From the NCBI GenBank assembly GCA_029891385.1, contig CM057230.1:33683402-33747401 (forward strand): DNA of 64,000 nt. Reading direction: 5' to 3'. The translations under genes and the position numbers were made by a program. Below the pieces are notes generated by a model. That model was not told where the DNA came from. It searched no databases and saw only the letters and a program-made list of their open reading frames with translations. This document shows positions 1 to 13,291 of the stretch, piece after piece. Numbering within the stretch: the first letter of the stretch is position 1; each line of letters starts with the position of its first letter. The DNA comes from Erythroxylum novogranatense (Eukaryota > Streptophyta > Magnoliopsida > Malpighiales > Erythroxylaceae).

Positions 1-240
1 TATTATTATTGATATCATCTTAAATTGTATCTAAATATATGATAGTTTTTAGAAATTTCAGGTTCGAGTTTAAACCTACACTTATAAATCGAGTTCGGTT
101 CGGTTAATTCTTTATAAGTGCGGTTTAGGTTGATTAAATAGTAAGTTAAACTCGAACACGATTTTTAGGTTGGTCGAACCAACCGAACCTAAACTCAAAT
201 TCGGTTAACCTTATTTACAGGTTCGATTTACAGGTTCGCG
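1..240. repeat. Possible degenerate fold-back element (MITE-like)
   Basis: The stretch is AT-rich with many scattered copies of GGTTCG/CGAACC on both strands. It includes a short hairpin near 168-184 (arms GGTTGGT and ACCAACC, loop CGA). This composition is typical of remnants of non-autonomous DNA transposons near plant genes. I could not define terminal repeats or a target duplication, and the left end may lie outside the window. Confidence 0.3.
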
Positions 241-1129
241 AATTTTTTTAACACCCGTAGTATCTCTCTCTCTCTCGTCATCACTTCCCGATTCCCACAT
301 CCCAAAATGAGGGGATAAGGGGTGACCTGAGCTCGAGAGCTTATGGCTACAACTGATTTGTCTTCTTCATTTGTCCTTTTGGCCCAATTTTGGGAAGCAC
401 AGAGCCTTGTGTGGTCATGCTTTTTTTTATCTGTCTCTGTCGCATCCAATTGACCTCACACTGCTACTGGTCCCAAGTGAAATTACGACTTCCCCTTGCT
501 AGGTGCTCCGACTCCGACCGATGAAGAAATGCATCCCTAAATTAAGGGTTCCAATGCACGAATCAGATTCGCACTTGCCCCTTGTTCTTGGGAATTCGGA
601 TTAGTTGGAACTCGTGAGCCTATCATTACTCAGTTGCATCCATTATCTGATTTGATTTAAAACAGGTAACTAAACAGATTATTACATGATCTTTTAAGAA
701 TTTGAACTTTTAATGCAATCCATAACAATTTGAGAAAGGTGTAAGATAAGATCTCTCCCGTGAATAGTAGGGTTTAGGTTATCGATTAAATCATCATTTG
801 CTCATCTCTAAGAGAACGATGAGAGCAGCCCATACCCCAAGGGACTAGTACTTGAGAGCCCTATCATTTAATACAATCCCAATTTAACCCTAAAACCCTA
901 GTAAAATAATCAACTTTGTCGGAGATATTTGTTCGAAGTCTCAAAAGACGCGTCTTGACAAAGCAGATGCATAATATTCTCTAATATAATATTCCCATAT
1001 TTCTTAATTTTTTTTCACTCCATTACTGTTTGTTACTGTTTCATTTAACGCTGTATATTTTATCATATCACAAAAAGATTTTAAACAATTAAAAGGTTCA
1101 GTTTGACATGAATTGCCTGTCCTCAACAT
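241..1129. other. Intergenic region upstream of the spermidine synthase gene
   Basis: I see no coding exon here. It contains a short CT-rich run (about 262-277) and AT-rich DNA, and it is the presumed promoter region of the downstream gene. Small ORFs in it have no recognisable protein features. Confidence 0.5.
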
Positions 1130-1137
1130 TATATAAA
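1130..1137 (+). promoter_or_regulatory. TATA box of the spermidine synthase gene
   Basis: TATATAAA lies 127 bp upstream of the chosen ATG (1264). Transcription would start around 1160, giving a leader of about 100 nt with no ATG in it. An in-frame ATG at 1108 lies upstream of this TATA box and is therefore unlikely to be transcribed. Confidence 0.6.
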
Positions 1138-1263
1138 GCTTACAGGCCCAAAGATAAGTGTGTGCGGCATCTCCCGGCGTCGGTGCCCCATTTTGGTTGG
1201 AGTCTTTCAAGGTTCAAGCTTTTCAGGGTTTTGGGTGCGGGAGAGAGGTTTGAGGGTGAAAGG

Positions 1264-4274
<3,011 letters not shown>

Positions 4275-4353
4275 GGTTAACTTGAAGAGACTGAGGAGGC
4301 AGGAGTCCTAATGTGGTAGTGGACAACTACGTTAAAGAGTGATCCATCTATAA

Positions 4354-4359
4354 AATAAA
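4354..4359 (+). terminator. Putative polyadenylation signal of the spermidine synthase gene
   Basis: AATAAA occurs 80 bp after the stop codon, followed by T-rich sequence. This is a consistent position for a plant near-upstream element. No transcript evidence is available. Confidence 0.4.
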
Positions 4360-4654
4360 TTGGAGTCTGAATTTTAAGTTCTTTAGGTTTAATTGGGAAG
4401 AGTTGTACCCTGAGTTTCAATTGATTGATTCAGACATTCCCCATTATCATCAGTTCAGCTATGCAATTTTTTGAAATCCACTCTGCAATTATTGTTGCTG
4501 CTGTTGTTTAACCAAATATCCAACCATTTCCTCTGTAAAGGATAATTGCATTAGATATATAACGTGAAGGAAACTAGTAAGCATAGAAGCAATTTCACAG
4601 AGGAATAAGACAGGAAGCAATTATGCCAATCACAGAAAAGTGCCGCTGGAGCTA

Positions 4655-5641
4655 CTATTCCAAGCCATGGAATTGCCGTTCGTGCACAGCTTCAATATCT
4701 CGGGTGGTCACTTGTTCATCAACTTTCTTCTCCAACTTATGCCATTTGCAATCATAGAAGTAAATCAAGAAGGCCACCCACTTGATCACATTCACCATGC
4801 AAAGCAGCGATATCTGAGCTATGATTCCACTCCCGCTTGCATTGCATCTAGAATATAAACATGGCAATCTCAGACCAACTCCACAAGCTACGAAAACAAG
4901 CATCAGAAAACGTCCCTGTGATTTCCTTCCTTTGCTCAGAAAGTCTGACAGGACAAGTGCTCGAGCTGCGTACACTTTCTCATCTAGCACCGATATCACT
5001 ATACTCATGTTCCACACAACGCTCCATTCCAAGAACTTCACCAATACTACTGCAGAAGCCACCCCGTAAAATACGGAATAGGGCACACCAAGTTCATTGT
5101 TTTCCAAATTAACATAGCAGTTCCCAGGGAACCATATCAATCCTGGCAGAGTGCAAGCGTAGAGAGCAAGGGTGTAGATTGATGTAATGAAAGTACCTCT
5201 CAGAATATTGCTGTGAATTGGCTTGTGTATCATTTCCTTGAGGGTCATCGGCTTCTCTTTAGTGATCAGTTTCGATGCCAAATCAACAGTTACAAGAACA
5301 GTGGAGAATTCGATAAGATGGAGGGGAATCAGATGAAGAAAAAGGAGTTGAATCAACCTATAGATAAAGCTCTCATCTAGTTTAGAAAGATACCCTGGTA
5401 TTGGCAACCAACGGTGGTACTGGCCCGGAGGCGGCGTTAGGATGTTGTTAGCTTCAACCAGAGTTGTTTGCAGGAAAATTTCATAGTAGATTGAGAAGAA
5501 GAAGAGCGGGAGAGAGACGAGTAAGGTGAAGATGAGGAAGTTGATGTTCTGGGTAGAAAGTATTAGAGCTTCTGTGAGGATACCAAAGACTCCAAGGTTG
5601 TGCTTCTGCAAGCCAGGATTGTTCTCCAGCTCCATCCTCAT
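4655..5641 (-). CDS. Six-span plant membrane protein of unknown function, single exon
   Basis: An intact 328-residue ORF without introns, convergent with the spermidine synthase gene (381 bp between the two stop codons). The start is the first ATG (5639-5641). The frame extends a few codons upstream but only to a GTG, and a second ATG follows two codons later. Hydrophobic segments are visible at about 33-57, 96-118, 149-171, 188-217, 244-258 and 277-302, with a short N-terminal region containing a NLGVFGIL motif and a basic/acidic C-terminal tail. Architecture and sequence resemble the uncharacterised plant 'transmembrane protein' family found next to SPDS1 in Arabidopsis (my recollection of the AT1G23830-AT1G23850 group). 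No catalytic motif is recognisable and there is no N-terminal signal peptide. I assign no function; an integral membrane location is the only safe statement. Confidence 0.85.
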   Translation of the reverse strand: MRMELENNPGLQKHNLGVFGILTEALILSTQNINFLIFTLLVSLPLFFFSIYYEIFLQTTLVEANNILTPPPGQYHRWLPIPGYLSKLDESFIYRLIQLLFLHLIPLHLIEFSTVLVTVDLASKLITKEKPMTLKEMIHKPIHSNILRGTFITSIYTLALYACTLPGLIWFPGNCYVNLENNELGVPYSVFYGVASAVVLVKFLEWSVVWNMSIVISVLDEKVYAARALVLSDFLSKGRKSQGRFLMLVFVACGVGLRLPCLYSRCNASGSGIIAQISLLCMVNVIKWVAFLIYFYDCKWHKLEKKVDEQVTTRDIEAVHERQFHGLE

Positions 5642-6560
5642 ACTTGGAAAGCTCACGCTGATGTTCTACGAAATATCTCTCGATCGACAAGTTCTCTGTG
5701 GTTTGCATAGCCCATTGCAAGTCACAAATTTGTGCTCGGAATTTTCTGTCCCCGAGTTGACTTGGGGCAACTTTCTTTGTCTTTGTTTAAAGTTGCAAAT
5801 TGAACAAATGTATTAGTCACTAACATGATACACGTTATTTGCCTTTACTTTTGCTTCGTTGACTTGGTATTCCTTTCGTTTCCTCTCCTCTAGTTAAGAG
5901 TGCAAAGGCAAACATGTGATTGTATGAATAATGCAACACTCCTATTCTTTAATTAGAAATCTCAAGTTCGAATCCTGAAAGTGAAAAAATTTATTTAGTC
6001 AACACTTTATTCAACAAAAGCGGGAATTAATCTGTTAGCATAAAAGTGTCTTTTCAAAATTAAATCTCTCGGCTAAAACTCAAAAAAAAAAAGAAAAAGT
6101 GGAAAGGCCAATCTATGCACTCTCATAATCGGAAAGCTCCTCAGGGAAAGCTAAAAAAGCAACTTCTCAAAGATAGTTTATCAAAAACGTATTACAAGCA
6201 CTTAAATCGAATCGTGCAACATTGGACTAATTAAAAATATACTTCTAAGTGAAATTTTGATTAACTAAGTTCAAATTTAAAGTAAATCAATCCAATTGAA
6301 CTTGAAAATTAGCTGGTTTACAACGCTCTTAACCTCGTATAATTCATTGGCCATGCCCAAATTACAATATCATCTCAACGGGATAATTCATCAAACAGTA
6401 TAACACCTACAGATTGCCCACAGCATGACTCTTTATCACACAAGTTGGAGTCCAGAAAGTAAATGGCCATCCCAGAAAGGCCAATCTTTTATCTTTAGTC
6501 CTGAACAAGTACCCTATTCTAAGACAGGTTTTGGGGAAGCGTTGGGAAAGTGAAGATGCA
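5642..6560. other. Intergenic region between membrane protein and SR protein genes
   Basis: AT-rich DNA that must hold the promoter of the minus-strand membrane protein gene in its first few hundred bases. I see no convincing ORF. A fragment near 5960-6080 has the look of an old dispersed repeat but no defined ends. Confidence 0.4.
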
Positions 6561-7761
6561 GGAAACTCCCTAGCCGCTGGTGTCTAGCTTGATGATGCTC
6601 TAAGAGCTCAACTGCAATGAACAGTGGCATCCATAGATTCTACTAAGAGTAGAACTCACCCTTTTGCGTCTATGCGTAACCAAATTCAGTGCAAGTCGTT
6701 CAGAGTCAGTTCCACTTCTATCATGTGAGCAATGGACAACCATTGGAAAATGACAATGTTGGTAGGTACATGTAGCAGTGAGCTTTACAACTAGTTCCCC
6801 GTCCATCACAAAGGCCTTAACCATCATAAAAGACGCGATCCTAACCACCACCAATTTTACGATTTCTGGGTACTCACTATCAGTTTAACCAGTACATGAC
6901 TATCACAGAACCAAACAGAAACATTTTCCTGGGACGATTTCTGTATCCAACTTTGGATGCACATTTAGGACCAGTGACCAGTTGTTCAAAGCAGGATCCA
7001 GAAGAGCAACACAGGGTAGACCATAGAAGGAATAGCACCAACACAAATTAGATCAGATGTTTTGCTGGTGCAGTCCAATAAGGATGGACATTGGATACAA
7101 CCAGGTCCATGAACACTTGCAATTTCAGCACTATCCGAAGCAACACAAACCAAAGGCTAAGGAATGATGAGCAGAGAAGCAGAGACAGGGAGAACTAAAG
7201 AGCTTCACCTTCCTGAAGATCTAGCAGAGATGAAAGGTCATAAATAGGATGGAATCTTTGTTGCAGGTAGAATACACCTAAAATAGTGTCACAACCAATT
7301 TTCTGAAGATTGGCAATTTTGTAGTGCAAGCAGAACATGCAGAACGAGTGGTAGATGCGTGCGGAGAAGCAGAGATGGACAAACCGTGTTGCTAAGATGC
7401 AGTAAAGTGGTGAACAATGCCGTTACCAGACCTCAAAACAAAAGATGTAAATCATTTAGAAAATGCTACCTCAATATAAATACTATTGAAAAAGTTAAAA
7501 CATTAGACTTTATGCATAATAAGTTTGCAACTGAAAGTATGGAAGAGACCTCCCAGTTTCAATCTGAAGGCTGCATGCGACCTTAAACAGTGTCCATAGC
7601 AGCACCATTTTAGCAGCTGAGAGATGAAATCATCCAAAACCAATTTTCTACAAACCGCAATATCACGACATGAACACCACTACATAAGCCTGCTAATCTC
7701 ACTATTGATACCATAATTACAGAACAGAAGATATGTCCTCTTATATTGTCCTTTGCTTGTA
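6561..7761 (-). other. Probable 3' UTR / downstream region of the RSZ gene
   Basis: No protein-coding exon continues the RSZ reading frame here, and the short ORFs have no recognisable features. Long, sometimes alternatively spliced 3' regions are common in plant SR genes, so part of this stretch may be untranslated exon. I found no clear polyadenylation signal that fixes the transcript end. Confidence 0.35.
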
Positions 7762-9250
7762 TCACTTTGGCTCCAACCTTAACCTCTGCAATGACAAGCC
7801 AGCACATAACTAACAAATTTAGGAAAACATAAAATTCCTTCAATTAGAACAATGCATATATTCCAAATTTTAGTATCCAAATCCCCCATATACAAACATG
7901 TTATCTAGCAGCATAACTACAACTTCTGCCAAAATATATAGATGAAAAAATCCAGATTACCAATTAGCATAAGGAGAATCAAGTCGGCTATGGCGGTACG
8001 GAGGGGACCTGCTGTAGCGGCGATCACGGCGAGGTGTTAGGCTGCGGCGTCGAGGAGATCTTCTCCTGGACGGACTGTAGCTTCTGCATTTATGAAGCCA
8101 TCAGTGAATAAAAATGCTCTTGATTATCAGTACTAAAAAATGTACATTCTGGATTAGATGACAGTGCCAAGACAATGACAGAAGCCAACTATCCTAGAAA
8201 TTTTTAACCTCAAGAATCTTTTGTAGGGTTACAATAAGTGTATTACCATGAACCCAATCTTCAAGTTTATTAGCCGATCCAATTAACAAGTTGATTTTAC
8301 TTGCAAATGCAGAAACTTTTGGCATTATGGAAAACCCAGCCATATGTCAAAACAGAACATGAAAGGAGCAAGGTGCAGAGAGACAGAGGCAAAGGACTGG
8401 GAAGGGTGAATCCATTACACGCACCTGCGTTCATAATAACCATAACTTGGGCTTCTAACATGTCTGGGACTTGGGCTTCGACGACGGCCACTTCCCAAGC
8501 CTCGTGAACCAACGCGCAAGCGACATTCTCGAGCAAAATGACCAGGTTCACCACACTCATAACACTTCATGTCATCACCATAACCTCGCCGGCCTCCACC
8601 TTTGGAGTTGTGAGAAAGTTCTACACGCCATCCATTCTTACCTACATATAGACATCTTTAGAGTTATTGTTTATCATGGTAACAGGGTACACTCAGAGGA
8701 TTATGAGATTATCCACTCATATCAAACATGACAAGTATGAACACCGGACACATTTGACACGGAACTTGATGTAATAACAAACTTAAATACAGAAAGGAGA
8801 TAACCATAGGATTCTTTAAGACAAGATAAGAGATAACTAAGAAATCTTCTGACCATCCAATGCATGAATAGCATCAAGAGCATCCCGGCGATCGTCAAAC
8901 TCAATAAATGCATATCCTGGAGGCCTTCGAGCAACCCAGACACTGCAAGCATTTTCTCAATAGGATCACTCAGAAAGAAATCAAATTAGAAAATTACAAA
9001 GCTCTGGAGTAACAACAACATTAAAGCACAAGCAGCCTAAAGCACTTAAATGCTAGTAACACGACAACAGCTACAAGTGCAGTCTAAGTATCTAGAAGCA
9101 ACGCAATTTCAGAAAAAGGAAGAACCTTTGACTGATCTGCAATGGAAATAGTTACTATTACCTGCGAAGAACACCATACATTCTGAATTCATCTTCGAGA
9201 TCTCTCTCCGTAACACGCGAGTCCAAATTTCCAACGTAAACCCGAGTCAT
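7762..9250 (-). CDS. RSZ22: RSZ-type SR splicing factor (RRM, one CCHC zinc knuckle, RS tail)
   Basis: A nuclear pre-mRNA splicing regulator of the RSZ21/RSZ22 subfamily (9G8-like). Exons on the minus strand: 9250-9162, 8942-8854, 8641-8425, 8083-7961, and a short last exon from about 7785/7783. The RRM covers residues 1-70, with RNP2 VYVGNL (4-9) and RNP1 PGYAFIEF (38-45). The zinc knuckle is C86-C89-H94-C99 (CX2CX4HX4C), and a serine/arginine/proline-rich tail runs from 100 to 172. The start is the [12 protein letters not shown] at 9248-9250, which matches the family start. The 3' end is uncertain. The acceptor at 7786 gives an immediate TGA (172 aa); the alternative AG two bases further on adds seven residues and stops at 7762; retention of the last intron also stops within two codons. 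The usual ~190-200-residue family tail is therefore shortened. RSZ21 versus RSZ22 cannot be separated with confidence. Confidence 0.9.
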
Positions 9251-9760
9251 TTTCGCCAGATTTAATCAATCACCAAACTCTAATAACACAACTCAAAACA
9301 TCAACTCGTGAAACAATTTACAGCAAAAGTAAAGATTCCCTAACCCGAGTAAAAAAATTTAGTTTCAGGAAAACAGAATCCATAAATCGGAAATTAAAGG
9401 ATAATGATAAAAACTAAACTTCAGGAAAGAGAAACAATTGTTTCTTTTATAAAAAAAGGTAAACTGATAACGAAACGCTAATTGGAATTAGGGCTTGAAA
9501 ACAAAATCGGACAGAATCGAGAGTACCAATACAAACAACAAAACAACGTCGGAGAATTGAAAAACAAAGTTTACCTCAATTTAAACGAACTCAACTGGCT
9601 TCAGAAACACCTGCAAAAATCAAAGCGAGAGATTCCTGCGGACTTGTTCTGCAGCCCCCTCGAATCTTCTATATTTGCGAACAATTTAGTAGTGTGCCCA
9701 ATTCTAAAAGGTGAACTTTGGCAGCTGATTTACCATTTAATAGTATCTACGAATATTTTA
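9251..9760 (-). promoter_or_regulatory. 5' leader and promoter region of the RSZ gene
   Basis: Upstream of the RSZ ATG a good splice donor on the minus strand at 9574/9573 (GAG|GTAAAC) suggests a 5' UTR intron ending shortly before the start codon, as is usual in SR genes. A candidate acceptor lies near 9283. The plus-strand ORF at 9482-9763 has no recognisable protein features and overlaps this leader. Confidence 0.35.
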
Positions 9761-10455
9761 TAAATATTAATTCTGACAAAATTTTCAAAATATAAGTAAA
9801 TGTGAATAAAATATTTACTCTTTTATTGAACATCTTTTCATATACATTTAGGTTGAAATAACAATTTAACTCCTAATGTCTACACTCAAATTTAAGATGA
9901 ATTTTAATGTTTCAAAGCAGTCAAAATAAATTTAACTTTTGCGAACGTTTAAAATAAATCATAATATTTAAAAACGTTCAAAATAACCCCTACTTGAATG
10001 AAACAACTAATAAAATTAGACCTCTTTTAATTAAATATTGAGGTAACATTTTTTTATTGACATAGATTTTTTTTAAATTTTTACTAAAGTGGGACAATAA
10101 AGAGAAGACATTTTCTCATTTAAAATTCCTTTCTAGCCTCAAGCTGCTTACTCTCTTGCATCTTTAAAAGAAGATATTCCATTAATCTCACAATCCTAAA
10201 CAAAGAATTAATCCTTCCATCTTCAAAATCACTCTTACGAAAGTCCCAGCTATCCTTATTTTCTTGGATATTTCCAACAAAACAGCTCTATAGCCATATT
10301 TGATGGTTTTGGCATCTAGGTCTAGGGCTTTAGGCAGTTCTTTTCCAAGATAAGAAACTTTAGGCAGGGTTTTATGTGGGTTTGAGAAGCTTCCTTTTTT
10401 TTTTTCTTCTTAATATGTACAAGAGGATATGCCAAGTAGTAAACAATTGTACCTT
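9761..10455. other. AT-rich intergenic DNA left of the first retrotransposon cluster
   Basis: No gene is visible. It contains a dispersed repeat at 9846-10012 that recurs inverted near 39305-39475. The stretch ends at the left target duplication (TAGAC, 10456-10460) of element A. Confidence 0.5.
9846..10012 (+). repeat. Dispersed intergenic repeat, copy 1 (inverted partner near 39.3-39.5 kb)
   Basis: This segment aligns by eye with the reverse complement of about 39305-39475. Shared blocks include ACAATTTA.CTCCTAA, CAAAATAAAT and ATGTTT, and both end in AACAACTAAT. The copies are clearly diverged. They lie outside both element clusters, one on each side of cluster 1. Confidence 0.5.
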
Positions 10456-10460
10456 TAGAC

Positions 10461-10974
10461 TGTAACATATAGGATAAACCTTATTACGTGGCCCGGATCA
10501 TTTATAAAAAGGTTAAAATGAAGAAAATACATAATACTTGATTTCAGTTTCTACTAAGCTTCCAAAGTAGTTTTTAAGGTCAAAACGAGCTCCAATCTCC
10601 CGGAATCTTTACGAAAAGCGCTCACAAATATGAGATTAACGCCTTTTTTATAATTTTATTAAGATGTAAGCGCTCTTTACGAGTCAGAAAATTCGCATGT
10701 TTACGAATGATATTAGTAATTGCAGGAGACCTTAACCTTTATATATAGTTTCCATATCGGGCTTTTCTATCACAAGTTTGATATGGGTCCGGTCTATATT
10801 AATCGAGATCCAATTTTCTCCCAGACTTTGATCCATTGATTTAGACCATTTATTGGCCCATTTTATTATTTTTATTTAGATCAAATTATGTAACTTAACT
10901 GATAAGTTAATAAAAATTCAAAAATACAATTAATAGTTGTCCAAATTTATGAGGAAGGACAAAATTGTCCAACT
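10461..10974 (-). repeat. Element A 3' LTR
   Basis: About 514 bp, alignable throughout with 38074-38584 (shared blocks include CTTATTACGTG, AGCTCCAATCTC and GACAAAATTGTCCAAC). The terminal A of the CA end appears changed to T. On the minus strand the adjoining sequence (10975-10987) is a purine-rich tract, AAGGGGAAGAA, the expected polypurine primer next to a 3' LTR. Confidence 0.8.
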
Positions 10975-10987
10975 TTCTTCCCCTTGG
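10975..10987 (-). other. Element A polypurine tract
   Basis: The minus-strand reading CCAAGGGGAAGAA immediately precedes the 3' LTR. Its position and composition fit plus-strand priming of a copia element. Confidence 0.55.
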
Positions 10988-12949
10988 ATAAGTATTAATT
11001 ATAGTTTTAACTCAAGTTTAAAAAAGTTTTAAAAATTGGTTAAGTTACGCTACTGTATTGGTACCAAATTTTAGAAATTAAAAACATTTGATCAAAAGGT
11101 AATGAAAGTTCAACATTTTGTCGTATAAGGCTTTCGATACAAAAAATATCAAACACATGTGTCATGTGCGATACAGGTCCAATATAATCACTAATATCTA
11201 AGACCTCACTAACATGAATGAAAAAATGGAGTGTGGCAAACTAGAATGATACCTGTATAATCTAAAATGTATCATCTTCACTCGTAAGTCTCGATTTATC
11301 CAACTACTGCATGTGCCAAACTGCAACAGAGAAATATTGTTTTCTCTTGTAAGGTTTGTTGGATCGAAAAAAGAAAACATGCTTTGTTTGGAAAAACGGT
11401 AGATTTCAAAACTTTTAAGAAATCATTACTTGCAGCGGAAGCAACAAATCCAAATCAACATGTCAATCCATACATGATATGGTATAAGGATAATAAAATA
11501 TAAACAAGATCAGGAATATTACTGACTCCTTCGCTACAGCTTTAAATCATCGCTGCGATATCCTCTCCTTCTTCGTGTATCCAAATCCTTTGCCTTTGAT
11601 TCTTTTCCTTTAGCAATCTACTTTCTCCTTGTTGTAGTATCCTCAACCAATTAGATTTACCACCTGTTCTTCAAGGACAATTAGGTTAACAAAATCCTTT
11701 GGTAGGAAAGGAGAAGAAATGTTTGGAGGAGATTTTCTTAGAAGAAGAAGAAGCAAAATTGAAACTCTTTCAATTGGTATTTTCGATTCTCTCTTTCATG
11801 AAAGGAGAGAAGGTGTAAAAAACATGCAAGAACTCTTTCTTGCGTACTAATTTCGTATATGCATGGATGGAAGGAGAGAGAGGCATCAAATACATCACTT
11901 CTTTCATTAATCACTCATAAAATAGCCAATAATTGGGATTATCTTCATTTATCTTTATGATGGCTATTTGAAAAGACCATAACCTAAAATCCAATACCCA
12001 ATTTCGGTTTTGCCAAGAAGAAAGAAGGAAGATGGTCTATCTAATGTATATCTTTCATCTTTAATCTAATGAATGCAAATATGTTACAAACCAACATTAA
12101 AAGACAACCATTAAACCATTTAATGGTAAGTTCATAACTCCATTTAATGATGATTAACCATAATAAAGACCATCTTTATTTAGCATTTTTAATGTCAAAT
12201 GTGTGGTTACACATTTAACCTAGGAATAACCGAAATTGCTATCTTCTTCTTAAAAACAATTGTTTTAATATAATTAATCTAATTAATTACATTAAACAAA
12301 AAACCAAGCCCATTACTAAATGTACATTTGGGCTTCTTTAATTAGACCGAACCCAAGATTCAATTATGGGCTTCTAATTAACCTCCATTTATATTTCTTA
12401 CTTAGCTTGATAACCTTCCTTAAAGCCAAGTGGGGAATCTTATTGAACTTTGATAATTCAAGCTCAATAAGCCCGAATTAATTGATCTCATTGGAATTAA
12501 TTCTAGCTTATTAACTAAATGTCATTCCACTAAAGACAATTAGTTGAACTCTTGAATTATTAAATATTATGAGAATATGTCCAATTGCAAACCCTATTTA
12601 GAACCTTATTATAGCCATCCGCACAACAAAGGGTAAAATTACCTTTTTGACCTTATGTTGGTTTTTCCTTCTAGATCTCTCATTTTACTTTATATGGTGA
12701 TTAACACATAAGTGTTGGACCAATGGTGGTTGACAAATTAAATTCTTTTATGTTTTGATAATAATAAAATATCTAGAATTAGTTAAGAAATTATTTTCAG
12801 GTGTTACTCAAGGAAAGAATCATGCAAAACAAGATGAGCAAATGTTTAATTATTGAAAAATCAAGAAAGCAGGTTCATTCTAAGTATAAGTGGCATAAAA
12901 TATGAAGATTCTAGAGGATTTGAACGAATGTTACTATTAAAGGCTAAAC

Positions 12950-13164
12950 AAGTCGACTTACACATTACAAGATGGCTTACATATGAAGATGAACTCGCAT
13001 AAGTCGACTTATAGCAAACAAGTCGACTTATCGGGAGAAACAAGTCGACTTATCGAGGAAACAAGTCGACTTATACATAACAAGTCGACTTATTAGAGAG
13101 CGGAGGTACATGTTTTACGTAAATGGTTGAAACAAGTCGACTTATGTATTCGACAAGTCGACTT
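12950..13164. repeat. Array of eight AAGTCGACTT palindromes
   Basis: Perfect 10-bp palindromes begin at 12950, 13001, 13020, 13042, 13063, 13082, 13134 and 13155. Spacings are 51, 19, 22, 21, 19, 52 and 21 bp. Sequences between them differ. The array sits in the U3 part of solo LTR G and ends 120 bp upstream of its TATA box, the position expected for an LTR enhancer. Confidence 0.95.
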
Positions 13165-13283
13165 ATTGAAGCACGATTCACTCCAACGGTCAATTTGCTA
13201 AAAATGGAATGGAGAAGATCAAGCAACGACTATATCAAATCAAGCAACGGCTAGAAGAGCTCCAACAGCTATATTTCTTTGAC

Positions 13284-13291
13284 TATAAATA
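13284..13291 (+). promoter_or_regulatory. TATA box of solo LTR G
   Basis: TATAAATA lies 120 bp downstream of the palindrome array, with the presumed transcription start about 30 bp further on. It defines the orientation of the solo LTR. Confidence 0.6.

Noticed and set aside
1108..1263. An upstream in-frame ATG extending spermidine synthase by 52 residues
   Set aside because: The ATG at 1108 lies upstream of the TATA box at 1130-1137, so it should not be in the mRNA, and the extra residues do not resemble any SPDS.
5955..5980. A tRNA B-box-like sequence (AGTTCGAATCC), suggesting a SINE or tRNA
   Set aside because: No A box, cloverleaf, poly-A/T tail or target duplication could be found around it.
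12950..13164. A CRISPR-like regular repeat array
   Set aside because: The repeats are 10-bp palindromes with unequal short spacers inside a plant LTR. There are no cas genes, and the window is eukaryotic nuclear DNA.
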